The notes: generated by a model from the sequence alone, not told the origin. Positions 1 through 8,633 are shown, numbered from the stretch's first letter. The stretch: 38,010 nucleotides of DNA from Arcicella sp. (GCA_025354645.1 JANXML010000177.1:1-38010); one strand, 5' to 3'. Numbers and translations: made by a program.

Positions 1-123
1 AAAGAACAAATTGACCCAATAGATTATCTCAGTAAAGATTCTCTTTTCTATGCAGTTAATCGCTGCTTGGCTCAGTTAGGAAAATCTTGGGAAATTAATT
101 TCTCCGATTTTAACATAAACTAA
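1..123 (+). CDS. 3' end of an unidentified gene (partial)
   Basis: Frame 1 is open from the window edge for 40 codons and ends at a TAA at 121-123. The peptide ends in a mixed polar/aromatic tail (...KSWEINFSDFNIN). I do not recognise the family from this fragment. It lies 19 bp before the DinB-like gene in the same direction, so the two may be co-transcribed. Confidence 0.5.
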   Translation, partial: KEQIDPIDYLSKDSLFYAVNRCLAQLGKSWEINFSDFNIN

Positions 124-142
124 TTATTAACTGGTACTTACC

Positions 143-562
143 TTGAAATATAAGGAATTAACCCAACATCTTTCGGAAGAGGATTTAGAGAAAACCTACC
201 GTGAAGGTTCGTGGACGATTCGCCAAGTGGTGCATCATGTGGCGGATACGCATTTGTTTCACTTTATCAGACTTAAACACGCCTTAACGGAAGAAAATGC
301 TGTGGGTGTGATTGGGAATGTAAACGCTTGGGCAGTTCTGCCCGATACTCAAAAAGCTCCCATAGCGGACTCTTTGCAAATGATTGAAAGTACGCATAAA
401 CGTTATGCGTATGTGTTTGCGAATATTCCTGCAAGTGATTATGGCAGAACGTATTTTCATCCATTTCGTCAAATAAATGTAACCGTTCCGCAGGCATTGG
501 ACATGGTAATTTGGCATTTAAAGCATCATTTGGGGCATATTGAGATTGCGTTGAGGACGTAA
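143..562 (+). CDS. DinB/YfiT-like putative metal-dependent hydrolase, N-terminally short
   Basis: The protein has 139 residues and matches the YfiT branch of the DinB four-helix superfamily: YREGSWTIRQVVHHVADTH near residues 19-37 and WHLKHHLGHIE near the C-terminus carry the histidines that bind the divalent metal in YfiT. Function in this branch is poorly known; it is often called a putative hydrolase or thiol transferase. Known YfiT proteins are about 170 residues and begin with a stretch around YPIG plus a first helix; about 35 such residues are absent here. An in-frame TAA at 128-130 blocks any upstream extension, and the only available start is TTG at 143. It is either a naturally short form or a 5'-truncated remnant. 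The C-terminal half looks intact and free of stops. Confidence 0.7.
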   Translation: MKYKELTQHLSEEDLEKTYREGSWTIRQVVHHVADTHLFHFIRLKHALTEENAVGVIGNVNAWAVLPDTQKAPIADSLQMIESTHKRYAYVFANIPASDYGRTYFHPFRQINVTVPQALDMVIWHLKHHLGHIEIALRT

Positions 563-577
563 ATGATGTTCAAGCGG

Positions 578-679
578 TTGTCATTGCGAGGCACGAAGCA
601 ATCTGTTAGATTGATGAAAATAAGTTTAGAAATCATTTTCCGTAAGCGAACAGATTGCTTCCCTGCGGTCGCAATGACA
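578..679. repeat. ~100-bp palindromic interspersed element, copy 1
   Basis: The left end (TGTCATTGCGAGGC...GAAGCAATCTG) and the right end (CAGATTGCTT...CGCAATGACA) are inverted repeats of about 28 bp, with an 11-bp perfect match at each extremity. The middle (around TAAGTTTAGAAATCATTTT) is shared with the second copy at 2466-2564, so this is a dispersed element and not only a hairpin. It sits 16 bp after the DinB-like gene and could also act as a transcription barrier. Confidence 0.85.
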
Positions 680-733
680 TTCATTTTTAAACGAAATTGA
701 CTTTTAATAATTACGAATAAACACAAAACATAA

Positions 734-2026
<1,293 letters not shown>

Positions 2027-2035
2027 GAAAAGCAT

Positions 2036-2082
2036 AAAACCTTGACAAATTTACAATTGGACTGCAAATTTGTCAAAGTTTT
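2036..2082. terminator. Rho-independent terminator after metY
   Basis: TTGACAAATTT at 2042-2052 pairs perfectly with AAATTTGTCAA at 2066-2076 around a 13-nt loop. The stem extends after one C-A mismatch through AAAAC (2036-2040) and GTTTT (2078-2082). It starts 10 bp after the metY stop and separates metY from the DUF2809 gene. Confidence 0.75.
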
Positions 2083-2102
2083 GAAGAATAGTGAAACATA
2101 AA

Positions 2103-2465
2103 ATGCTAAAAACCAGACTAATCTCCATCACCATAGCCATACTCCTAATCCCCATCGGTTTAGCGAGCAGACAGTATGGTAATGAATGGATTAAACTCTA
2201 TTTAGGCGATGTCTTGTGGGCGGCTATGATTTATTGGGGTTTCAAGTTTTTGTTTGCCCACGAGCCTAAAAGAACGGCTTTTTATGCCCTAACGTTTTGC
2301 TTTTTGATAGAATTCAGCCAATTATATCACGCACCGTGGATTGATGCAATCCGTCATACTCGCTTGGGTGGTTTGGTGCTGGGCTTTGGCTTTCTTTGGA
2401 GTGATTTGGTTTGTTATTTGGTGGGGGTGTTTGGGAGTTATTGGGGAGGCAAAATGGGTGTTTGA
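2103..2465 (+). CDS. DUF2809 family small membrane protein
   Basis: An inner-membrane protein of about 120 residues with four hydrophobic segments. The block IEFSQLYHAPWIDAIRHTRL followed by GGLVLGFGFLWSDLVCY is the hallmark of DUF2809; the molecular role of that family is unknown. I place the start at ATG 2103 (MLKTRLIS). An in-frame GTG at 2091 would add MKHK and cannot be excluded. It lies between metY and metX but is isolated from metY by a terminator and from metX by two repeat copies, so a methionine-related role is not implied. Confidence 0.8.
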   Translation: MLKTRLISITIAILLIPIGLASRQYGNEWIKLYLGDVLWAAMIYWGFKFLFAHEPKRTAFYALTFCFLIEFSQLYHAPWIDAIRHTRLGGLVLGFGFLWSDLVCYLVGVFGSYWGGKMGV

Positions 2466-2564
2466 TGTCATTGCGAGGCACGAAGCAATCTGCATGGTTG
2501 ATGCGAGTAAGTTTGAATATCATTTCTCGTAATCCTACAGATTGCTTTGTACCTCGCAATGACA
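2466..2564. repeat. ~100-bp palindromic interspersed element, copy 2
   Basis: It begins immediately after the DUF2809 stop codon. The left end TGTCATTGCGAGGCACGAAG and the right end CAGATTGCTT...CGCAATGACA repeat the outer arms of copy 1, and the interior (GTAAGTTTGAATATCATTT) is a diverged version of the copy 1 interior. The right arm here (TACCTCGCAATGACA) complements the left arm better than it does in copy 1. Confidence 0.85.
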
Positions 2565-2570
2565 ACCATT

Positions 2571-2639
2571 TGAATATCATTTGTCATAAGCTGACAGATT
2601 AGTTTAACGAAACTCCAATTCCCTTTGGTTGCAATGACA
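2571..2639. repeat. Degenerate half copy of the palindromic element
   Basis: TGAATATCATTTGTCATAAGCTGACAGATT followed at 2631 by GCAATGACA repeats the interior and right half of the adjacent copy (TGAATATCATTTCTCGTAAT...CAGATTGCTT...GCAATGACA) with diverged central bases. It looks like a tandem partial duplication that has decayed. Confidence 0.6.
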
Positions 2640-2683
2640 GTTAAGAGAACATTTTTTATTATTTCCTTTGATTATTTCCAACA

Positions 2684-3766
2684 TTGAAAACAACTACTTT
2701 TAAATACAATAAACCCTTCAATTTAGAAGCAGGTGGCATTTTACCCGAAATTGAACTGAGTTATCAAGCATTAGGCGAACTCAATTCCGACCGCTCAAAT
2801 GTCGTGTGGGTGTGTCATGCCTTCACGGGTTCGCAGGATGCGGAGGATTGGTGGCAGGGCTTAATTGGTCGTGGAAAATTGTTCGACCCCGATAAACATT
2901 TTATTGTTTGCGCAAACGTTTTAGGTTCGCATTATGGTAGTACGGGACCTCTTTCAATTAATCCCGAAACTTCCAACCCATATTATCACGACTTTCCTTT
3001 AATCACGATTCGAGATATTGTTAATTCTTTTGATGTTTTGCGTGAATATTTAAAAATTGACAAGATTTTTACTTGTATTGGTGGATCATTGGGTGGGCAA
3101 CAATGCGTTGAATGGGCAATTTCTCAACCCGAACTCATTGAAAATTTGATACTTATCGCCACTAATGCCCAACATTCTCCTTGGGGAATTGCCTTTAATG
3201 AATCCCAAAGAATGTCAATTGAAGTTGATCCAACTTGGATAGAAAGTAATGCACAAGCGGGACTCAAAGGCATGATGGCGGCAAGGGCAACGGCATTGAT
3301 TTCGTATCGAAATTATGAAACGTATGGCGTTACGCAAGCCCGTCGAGATGAACCTTTGGGAAAGTCGCACAGGGCTGTAACGTATCAGCGTTATCAGGGT
3401 GAAAAACTCGCACAACGCTTCAATGCTTTTTCGTATTATGTACTCTCACAAGTGATGGATTCGCAGGATGTGGGACGTGGGCGAGGCGGTGCAATTAAGG
3501 CTTTATCTCAAATAAAATCCAGAACTCTGGTGATGGGAATCAAGTCAGATGCTTTGTTTCCGATAAATGAGCAAGCATTTTTGGCAAAACACATTCCAGA
3601 TTCTACGTTTCAATCCTTAGATTCTTTGTATGGACACGATGGTTTTTTGATTGAAAGTCAATTGATAACGAAAGCGATAAAACTTTGGCAAAAATTCATC
3701 CGTTTTGATGTAAATCCGATGTATGATTTCTTTAAGAAATTGGAGCGGAAGGGAGAGTTGGTATGA
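2684..3766 (+). CDS. metX: Homoserine O-acetyltransferase
   Basis: It acetylates homoserine with acetyl-CoA, the first committed step of methionine synthesis, and feeds MetY. The 360-residue alpha/beta-hydrolase fold shows HAFTGSQDAEDWW near residues 45-57, GSHYGSTGP near 81-89, nucleophile Ser135 in GGSLGGQQ, the acid in GIKSDALFP and the base histidine in YGHDGFLIE. The length suits the family. The start is TTG at 2684: no in-frame ATG lies near, and the encoded N-terminus (KTTTFKYNKPFNLEAGGILP) aligns with family N-termini. The stop overlaps ATGA, but the overlapping ATG does not open a believable gene. A hairpin follows 20 bp later. Confidence 0.93.
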   Translation: MKTTTFKYNKPFNLEAGGILPEIELSYQALGELNSDRSNVVWVCHAFTGSQDAEDWWQGLIGRGKLFDPDKHFIVCANVLGSHYGSTGPLSINPETSNPYYHDFPLITIRDIVNSFDVLREYLKIDKIFTCIGGSLGGQQCVEWAISQPELIENLILIATNAQHSPWGIAFNESQRMSIEVDPTWIESNAQAGLKGMMAARATALISYRNYETYGVTQARRDEPLGKSHRAVTYQRYQGEKLAQRFNAFSYYVLSQVMDSQDVGRGRGGAIKALSQIKSRTLVMGIKSDALFPINEQAFLAKHIPDSTFQSLDSLYGHDGFLIESQLITKAIKLWQKFIRFDVNPMYDFFKKLERKGELV

Positions 3767-3786
3767 ATATTTCAGTTCATTTTAAG

Positions 3787-3818
3787 GAAGCCATTGCTCA
3801 AAGTGAAGGCTTCTTTTT
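3787..3818 (+). terminator. Rho-independent terminator after metX
   Basis: GAAGCC at 3787-3792 pairs with GGCTTC at 3808-3813 and is followed directly by TTTTT (3814-3818). It lies 20 bp past the metX stop and abuts the end of the convergent PAP2 gene. Confidence 0.6.
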
Positions 3819-4465
3819 TACCACTTCCGAAGATTTCGCTCATACCATTCTCTCGGAGTTTTTAAGTAAACGCCTGATAACCAATAATATACCAACAAAC
3901 TACTCGACGTTCCAAGCATTGAGCCCGCCAACACATCAACTGGAAAATGTTGGAATAAATAACATCGAGAATAACCTGTCAACCATGCCAAAATAATAAA
4001 TAAATTTCCCCAATTTTTGTTTTTAACAAAAAGAGCAAATAGCGTAAAAAGGGCAAAGGCAGTGGTTGTATGTCCCGAAGGAAAGCTTTGATGAATATTA
4101 ATAATCACGCCATCTACATAATGCCATTTTAAGTTCAAATCTTTGAAAAATGCCATTGGGCGGAGGGTGTCAAAATATAGTTTTAAGGAACTTGACAGTA
4201 AACCACTAAATGCCAAAGATGCTGCCAAAATCAATGATTTGCCGTAACCGATAAATAAAAAAAGAATAATCATGGCTAAGAAAAACCAACCTTCACCCAG
4301 CTGCGTAGCATCATAGAAAAACCAATCGCCAAACCAATTTGTGTGTTGATTTACGTATATCATTTGCTCTAACTTTGTGGTTGTCAGCACGATTGCTAAT
4401 CCGAAAAGCCAAATCATAGCGTAAAGAATAAAAAAAGGGAGATTATTTTTGATTAATTGTTTCAT
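3818..4465 (-). CDS. PAP2 family membrane phosphatase
   Basis: An integral membrane acid phosphatase of the type-2 phosphatidic acid phosphatase family, 215 residues with about six hydrophobic segments. All three signature blocks are present: KLYFDTLRP (KxxxxxxRP), FPSGHTTTAFAL (PSGH) and SRCYLFQHFPVDV (SRxxxxxHxxxD). Such enzymes dephosphorylate undecaprenyl pyrophosphate, phosphatidate or lipid-A-type phosphates; the sequence alone does not choose among them. The start is ATG at 4465. It is convergent with metX, and the terminator hairpin of metX lies at the border. The gene stands alone. Confidence 0.9.
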   Translation of the reverse strand: MKQLIKNNLPFFILYAMIWLFGLAIVLTTTKLEQMIYVNQHTNWFGDWFFYDATQLGEGWFFLAMIILFLFIGYGKSLILAASLAFSGLLSSSLKLYFDTLRPMAFFKDLNLKWHYVDGVIINIHQSFPSGHTTTAFALFTLFALFVKNKNWGNLFIILAWLTGYSRCYLFQHFPVDVLAGSMLGTSSSLLVYYWLSGVYLKTPREWYERNLRKW

Positions 4466-4571
4466 TTTGCAAAGTTCGGAACGGAATAGGTTTATTCAAA
4501 ATGTGTTTAAAATTTGCTTTTTAAAACGTTGAAAATGAATACTTTTTGTTTAGAAAATCATCATTGATAAA

Positions 4572-5331
4572 TTGAAGAAATTTCTCCCATTATTATTTAT
4601 CTATTCCGCCACTTTCGCCCAAATAATTCAACCCGAAAGTAATGTTGCTGAGATAGAATTGAGTTTGAATAAAATCAACCTCATCCACCGCTTTTGCCCT
4701 TGATAAATGGCGAAGGTTTTACCATTGCGGTGAAAGAAAATAAGATAGATTCTTTGGGTATTGACTTTCGAGGGCGGTTTATTCGCAGTAATTTAACATC
4801 ATCTCTATTCTCAAATCATGCCGCTGATATGGCAACAATTTTAGCGGGTGAAGATAATATTTTGCCTTCCACGCAAAGGCATTGCGTGGAAGGCAAAAAT
4901 ATGTCAATCTATTTACTACTCTCCTGCTCGAATTGGATTATTTCTATTGAAAAAATCAAATTTATCTCGAAAACCATTCCTATGGTACTGATATTCAGAA
5001 TGTTTACTCTCATATCGCTCTTGCTTATGATGCTTCAATCAATCGTTTGAATGATGTTCTGCACGTTTTTTCATCAGGAAATTCTGGGAATATAACGTCC
5101 ACCGACGGTAATTTTAAGGGAATCGCCAATTACTCAAATCTTACGGGAAGTTTCAAACAAGCAAAGAATATTATTACGATTTGAGCAATGGATTCTGTCG
5201 GAAAAATTGAAACCCGAAGTTCCCGTGGACTTACTTACGATGGACGACTCAAACCCAAAGTGGTGGCTTTCGGGCAGAACCGAAGTTCGGGTGCGGCGGT
5301 GTTGATTTCGGGTGTGACTACTTTTTTGTAA
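4572..5331 (+). pseudogene. Decayed S8 (subtilisin-like) secreted peptidase gene
   Basis: Peptidase remnants run in one direction through changing frames. From TTG 4572 comes a signal peptide (LKKFLPLLFIYSATFAQ), then a stop. From about 4694, in another frame, comes INGEGFTIAVKENKIDSLGIDF followed by the histidine block NHAADMATILAGEDN. A short stretch near 4908 is in a third frame. From 4981 comes DVLHVFSSGNSGN, then an in-frame TGA at 5182 where family members have a glycine (ITVGAMDS), then SSRGLTYDGRLKPKVVAFG and RSSGAAVLISGV, which holds the serine region, ending at TAA 5329-5331. At least three frameshifts and one nonsense codon are needed to explain it. The 3' part (rest of the catalytic domain and any secretion tail) is missing. 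A 17-bp-arm palindrome sits inside at 4860-4898. Confidence 0.85.
4860..4898. repeat. Perfect palindrome inside the peptidase remnant
   Basis: TTTTGCCTTCCACGCAA (4860-4876) and TTGCGTGGAAGGCAAAA (4882-4898) are perfect 17-bp inverted arms around the loop AGGCA. The encoded residues (LPSTQRHCVEGK) do not look like S8 peptidase sequence at this point, so this appears to be an inserted repeat unit and may be one cause of the gene's decay. Confidence 0.8.
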
Positions 5332-5345
5332 CAACAAACAGGCAA

Positions 5346-6737
5346 CTATTTTCCAGCCACAAATTCCTTCATATCATTCATCAATTTCTTCGCCAAAGCA
5401 TCGGCTTTATTGATTGAATCTGCCTCTGAATATATCCTGATAATAGGTTCAGTATTTGATTTTCGGAGATGCACCCACTCTTTATCAAACTCAATTTTCA
5501 CGCCGTCGATGGCATTAATTGGATTTTTAGCGTATTTCTTTTTCATGGCTTCCAACACTCCATCTACGTCAATTTCGGGGGTTAATTCAATCTTGTTTTT
5601 TGAAATATAATATTCTGGATAACTTTTTCTGAGAGCGGATATTTTCTTGCCAAAATTGGCTAAGTGCGTAAGAAACAGGGCAATACCCACCAAAGCGTCA
5701 CGTCCGTAGTGCAATTCTGGGTAAATAATTCCGCCGTTTCCTTCACCACCAATCACGGCTTTTGAAGACTTCATTAACGAAACCACATTGACTTCGCCAA
5801 CGGCAGAAGCATAATATTTTCCACCCGCTTTTTCCGTCACATCACGCAAGGCACGAGTTGAAGACAGGTTAGAAACTGAATTGCCTTTTTGATTTTGTAA
5901 AACATAATCTGCCACCGCCACAAGCGTATATTCTTCACCAAAAGGAGAACCATCATCGCACATAAAACAGAGTCTGTCCACGTCTGGATCTACTACGATT
6001 CCCAAGTCAAATTTTTCCTTCTGAATTGCTTTGGTAATGTCAGTAAGATTTTCGGGTAATGGTTCTGGATTGTGAGCAAAGTGTCCCGTCGGTTCGCAGT
6101 GTAATTTGGTGATTTGTGTAACGCCCAAAGCCTCCAATATCATCGGAACGGCAATGCCTCCCGTTGAGTTTACAGCATCCACGATTACTTTGAAATTACG
6201 ATTTTTGATGGCTTCAACGTCCACCAAAGGCAATTTCAAAATCATGTCGATGTGTTTCTGGAGCCAAGTGTCGTCGGTGGTGTATGAACCCAATTTTTTC
6301 ACATCAACAAAGTCAAAGTCCTCATTTTCAGCGATTTCGAGCATATCTTCGCCATCCTGTCCAGAAATAAACTCACCTTTTTCGTTCAATAATTTAAGTG
6401 CATTCCATTGAATTGGATTATGGCTTGCCGTTAAAATAATACCACCAGCGGCATTTTCAACGGGAACGGCAACTTCAACGGTTGGAGTGGTTGAAAGCCC
6501 TAAATCGATAACGTTCAGACCTAAACTTTGCAACGTTCCAGCCACTAATTTGGAGACCATATCACCCGATAAACGAGCGTCTCTACCCAAAATAATTAAT
6601 TGATTGGATGGCTTTTTGCGTTTGAGCCAAGTGCCATAAGCGGCGGTAAATTTCACTACATCAAGAGGGGTAAGTCCTTCGCCAACTTTTCCTCCAATTG
6701 TGCCTCTGATGCCAGAAATAGATTTAATTAGTGTCAA
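5346..6737 (-). CDS. glmM: Phosphoglucosamine mutase
   Basis: It converts glucosamine-6-phosphate to glucosamine-1-phosphate for UDP-GlcNAc and hence peptidoglycan and lipopolysaccharide. The 463 residues have the alpha-D-phosphohexomutase plan: the phosphoserine loop TASHNP with Ser105, the metal loop DPDVDR near residue 250 (usual form DPDGDR), the sugar-binding loop GGEGNGG near 330 and the phosphate-binding RKSNTEPIIRIY near 430. The GlmM length and these motifs favour GlmM over phosphomannomutase, but the family is hard to split by eye. The start is TTG at 6737; MTLIKSISGIRGTIGG matches family N-termini and no ATG is available upstream. A possible promoter lies in the 3' end of tsaD (6892-6924), upstream on the same strand. 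Confidence 0.9.
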   Translation of the reverse strand: MTLIKSISGIRGTIGGKVGEGLTPLDVVKFTAAYGTWLKRKKPSNQLIILGRDARLSGDMVSKLVAGTLQSLGLNVIDLGLSTTPTVEVAVPVENAAGGIILTASHNPIQWNALKLLNEKGEFISGQDGEDMLEIAENEDFDFVDVKKLGSYTTDDTWLQKHIDMILKLPLVDVEAIKNRNFKVIVDAVNSTGGIAVPMILEALGVTQITKLHCEPTGHFAHNPEPLPENLTDITKAIQKEKFDLGIVVDPDVDRLCFMCDDGSPFGEEYTLVAVADYVLQNQKGNSVSNLSSTRALRDVTEKAGGKYYASAVGEVNVVSLMKSSKAVIGGEGNGGIIYPELHYGRDALVGIALFLTHLANFGKKISALRKSYPEYYISKNKIELTPEIDVDGVLEAMKKKYAKNPINAIDGVKIEFDKEWVHLRKSNTEPIIRIYSEADSINKADALAKKLMNDMKEFVAGK

Positions 6738-6891
6738 TGTATGATATGTTAAATTTGTGTTAAATATCCAGTTTATAAATTTTAAAGTGGTATATCAACA
6801 ACGTAAAAACAAGGAAATATATTCGTAAACTGATAAAGTTATAGAAAAAACGTCAAACTTGAAGATTAGATTCAATGAAATTGAGGTTTTT

Positions 6892-6924
6892 CAAACATAA
6901 TTTCACCATTCCATTCTTGGCAAA
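6892..6924 (-). promoter_or_regulatory. Possible glmM promoter (Bacteroidota type)
   Basis: On the minus strand TTTG (complement of 6921-6924) is followed after 21 nt by TATGTTTG (complement of 6892-6899), fitting the TTTG/TAnnTTTG pattern. It overlaps the end of tsaD and would leave a leader of nearly 150 nt before the glmM TTG start. The spacing is at the long end, so this is tentative. Confidence 0.35.
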
Positions 6925-7901
6925 GGACTAACTTCTTGCGAACAAAATTCTCCTATTTCAGCTTTAAAGTGTGCAGCCATCGCAATCATTCCTGCATTGT
7001 CTGTACAATATTCAAAAGCGGGAATATAAACATTCCAATTTTCGGTTTCGCCCAATTTTTGAATTTCTGTTCGTAAACCTGAATTGGCTGAAACTCCACC
7101 TGCAATCGCAATTTCTTTGATTTTATATTCTCTGGATGCTTTTCTGAGTTTTTGTAGAAGAATTTTTATCAAAATATTTTGCATGGATGCACAAATATCC
7201 GTCAAGTTTTCTTCCACAAAATTTATATTTTTCTTCGTTTCTTTTTGTAAGAAATATAAAAAAGCCGTCTTAATTCCTGAAAACGAATAATTTAATCCTT
7301 GCATCTCCACCATTGGGAATTCAAAGCGGTTTGGATTGCCTTCTTTGGCGTATTTATCAATCAAAGGTCCGCCAGGATAAGGTAACCCTAAAAGTTTTGC
7401 GGCTTTATCAAACGCCTCTCCCACGGCATCGTCTTGCGTTTCACCGATGATTTCCATGTTCAAAGGTGAGCGTACCATCACGATTTGCGTATGTCCACCG
7501 CTTACGGTCAGGCACAGGAAAGGAAAATTTGGGTTCGGTTCATCAATAAAATGTGCCAATACGTGGGCTTGTATGTGGTTTACATCAATCAGAGGAATGT
7601 CTAAACCCATGGCGAGGGCTTTGGCGAAGGATGCACCCACCAAAAGTGACCCTAAAAGTCCAGGTCCACGAGTGAAAGCAATGGCGTTTAGGTCGTTTTT
7701 GGTTATATTTGCTTTTTGGAGGGCTTCTGCCACCACAGGAACGATGTATTGTTGATGAGCCCGACTCGCCAACTCGGGAACGACTCCTCCCCATTTTGTG
7801 TGAATAGCCTGAGAAGCAACAATGTTGGAACAGAGTTTGCCGTTGATAATAACAGCCGCCGAACTGTCATCGCAAGAAGATTCAATCGCTAAAATTGTCA
7901 T
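6903..7901 (-). CDS. tsaD: tRNA N6-adenosine threonylcarbamoyltransferase TsaD
   Basis: The catalytic subunit that transfers threonylcarbamoyl from TC-AMP to A37 of ANN-decoding tRNAs, acting with TsaB/TsaE in the cytoplasm. The 332 residues are an ASKHA fold with the N-terminal ILAIESSCDDSSAAV, metal-binding HIQAH (His109 and His113), SGGHTQIV, and GGVSANSGLR near residue 268; DNAGMIA near the C-terminus supplies the last metal aspartate. Start at ATG 7901. It is divergent from tamB, with the GxxExxY cassette filling the space between them. A TATCTTTG box ends 4 nt before the ATG, implying an almost leaderless transcript. Confidence 0.96.
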   Translation of the reverse strand: MTILAIESSCDDSSAAVIINGKLCSNIVASQAIHTKWGGVVPELASRAHQQYIVPVVAEALQKANITKNDLNAIAFTRGPGLLGSLLVGASFAKALAMGLDIPLIDVNHIQAHVLAHFIDEPNPNFPFLCLTVSGGHTQIVMVRSPLNMEIIGETQDDAVGEAFDKAAKLLGLPYPGGPLIDKYAKEGNPNRFEFPMVEMQGLNYSFSGIKTAFLYFLQKETKKNINFVEENLTDICASMQNILIKILLQKLRKASREYKIKEIAIAGGVSANSGLRTEIQKLGETENWNVYIPAFEYCTDNAGMIAMAAHFKAEIGEFCSQEVSPLPRMEW

Positions 7902-7905
7902 GGTG

Positions 7906-7913
7906 CAAAGATA
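7906..7913 (-). promoter_or_regulatory. -7 box of tsaD, without a matching -33
   Basis: The minus strand reads TATCTTTG directly before the tsaD ATG, matching TAnnTTTG. At the expected 19-21 nt upstream there is no TTTG or TTG; that position falls inside the left inverted repeat of the GxxExxY cassette. The original -33 may have been displaced by the insertion. Confidence 0.5.
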
Positions 7914-7919
7914 ATTGAT

Positions 7920-7958
7920 GGAACGCAGATCACGCAGATGCTTCGCAACGCAGATTTA
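7920..7958 (+). repeat. Left terminal inverted repeat of the GxxExxY cassette
   Basis: A 39-nt copy that contains two direct ACGCAGAT units plus GCTTCGCAACGCAGATTT. 38 of its 39 bases match the reverse complement of 8595-8633; the one difference is C at 7931. Confidence 0.85.
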
Positions 7959-8019
7959 CGCAGATTTCTAAGAATAGATTTTAAATGTTTAGCTAACTAC
8001 TATAATTAAAAAATTACAA

Positions 8020-8433
8020 ATGGAAGATTCTGATTTTAAGCATAAGGAAATAACTGATGTTGTCATTAAATTATTCTACAAAGTTTATAACGAATTAGGT
8101 TTTGGATTTTTAGAAAAAGTATATCAAAATGCTCTATTCATGGAATTGACCGCTAATGGGTTTGAAGTTGAACCCCAAAAGCAAATTAAAGTTTATTATA
8201 ATGGGCGGCAAGTTGGAGAATATTATGCTGATATAATTGTAAATGATTTGGTAATTCTTGAACTGAAAGCGACTGAAAGATTATTACAGGAAAATGAGTT
8301 TCAATTGATAAATTATTTAAAAGCAACAAATATTGAAGTAGGTTTATTATTGAACTTTGGAGTGAAACCAGAAGTGAAAAGAAAAGCATTTTCAAACGAT
8401 AGAAAAAAATCTTTGGTGAAACCTGTAAAATAG
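8020..8433 (+). CDS. GxxExxY protein (PDDEXK_3 superfamily)
   Basis: The 137-residue protein has the family signature G29-F-L-E32-K-V-Y35 and a PD-(D/E)XK-like core: Asp71 in YYADIIV and Glu81-Leu-Lys83 in ILELKATER. The family is assigned to the PD-(D/E)XK nuclease superfamily; its biological role is unknown and no substrate is established. It starts at ATG 8020 and ends at TAG 8431-8433, where the stop codon runs into a repeat copy. It is the only gene in the inverted-repeat-bounded cassette, which suggests the repeat and gene travel together. Local composition is more AT-rich than the flanking tsaD. Confidence 0.85.
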   Translation: MEDSDFKHKEITDVVIKLFYKVYNELGFGFLEKVYQNALFMELTANGFEVEPQKQIKVYYNGRQVGEYYADIIVNDLVILELKATERLLQENEFQLINYLKATNIEVGLLLNFGVKPEVKRKAFSNDRKKSLVKPVK

Positions 8434-8460
8434 AACGCAGATGCTTCGCAACGCAGATTT
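8433..8460 (+). repeat. Internal direct copy of the cassette repeat
   Basis: GAACGCAGATGCTTCGCAAC followed by GCAGATTT, in the same orientation as the left terminal repeat but lacking the inner CACGCAGAT unit. It overlaps the last base of the GxxExxY stop codon. Confidence 0.85.
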
Positions 8461-8594
8461 TAGAGGATTTTTTTATTAGCAATGAGAGTTTTGTGTTACA
8501 TAGGTTAATGATCTTACTATTAAAATTTATTAAATGAAATGTTGATTAATCTTAATAAAAATTCATAATATTTAAAAGTAAGAAAAAATCCTTT

Positions 8595-8633
8595 TAAATC
8601 TGCGTTGCGAAGCATCTGCGTCATCTGCGTTCC
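8595..8633 (-). repeat. Right terminal inverted repeat of the GxxExxY cassette
   Basis: The reverse complement of the left repeat with one mismatch. It ends 7 bp before the tamB ATG, so the repeat forms nearly the whole tamB leader. A TTG inside it (8605) could be mistaken for a tamB start. Confidence 0.85.

Larger units (their letters stand above)
7920..8633. mobile_element. Inverted-repeat-bounded cassette carrying a GxxExxY gene
   Basis: The outer ends, 7920-7958 and 8595-8633, are 39-bp inverted repeats differing at one base (GGAACGCAGATCACGCAGAT... against GGAACGCAGATGACGCAGAT... on the other strand). A shorter direct copy (8433-8460) lacks the internal CACGCAGAT and overlaps the stop codon of the enclosed gene. 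The unit is 714 bp, holds one PD-(D/E)XK-type gene and fills the interval between tsaD and tamB, leaving only 18 bp and 7 bp to their start codons. No clear target-site duplication is visible. Calling it mobile is an inference from the terminal-repeat layout. Confidence 0.55.

Noticed and set aside
3763-3996. 77-codon plus-strand frame overlapping the metX stop (ATGA)
   Set aside because: It runs through the metX terminator hairpin and then antisense to the PAP2 gene, whose motifs are beyond doubt. The peptide shows no family signal.
5134-5337. Minus-strand frame over the peptidase remnant
   Set aside because: It is antisense to recognisable S8 peptidase sequence and has no family likeness.
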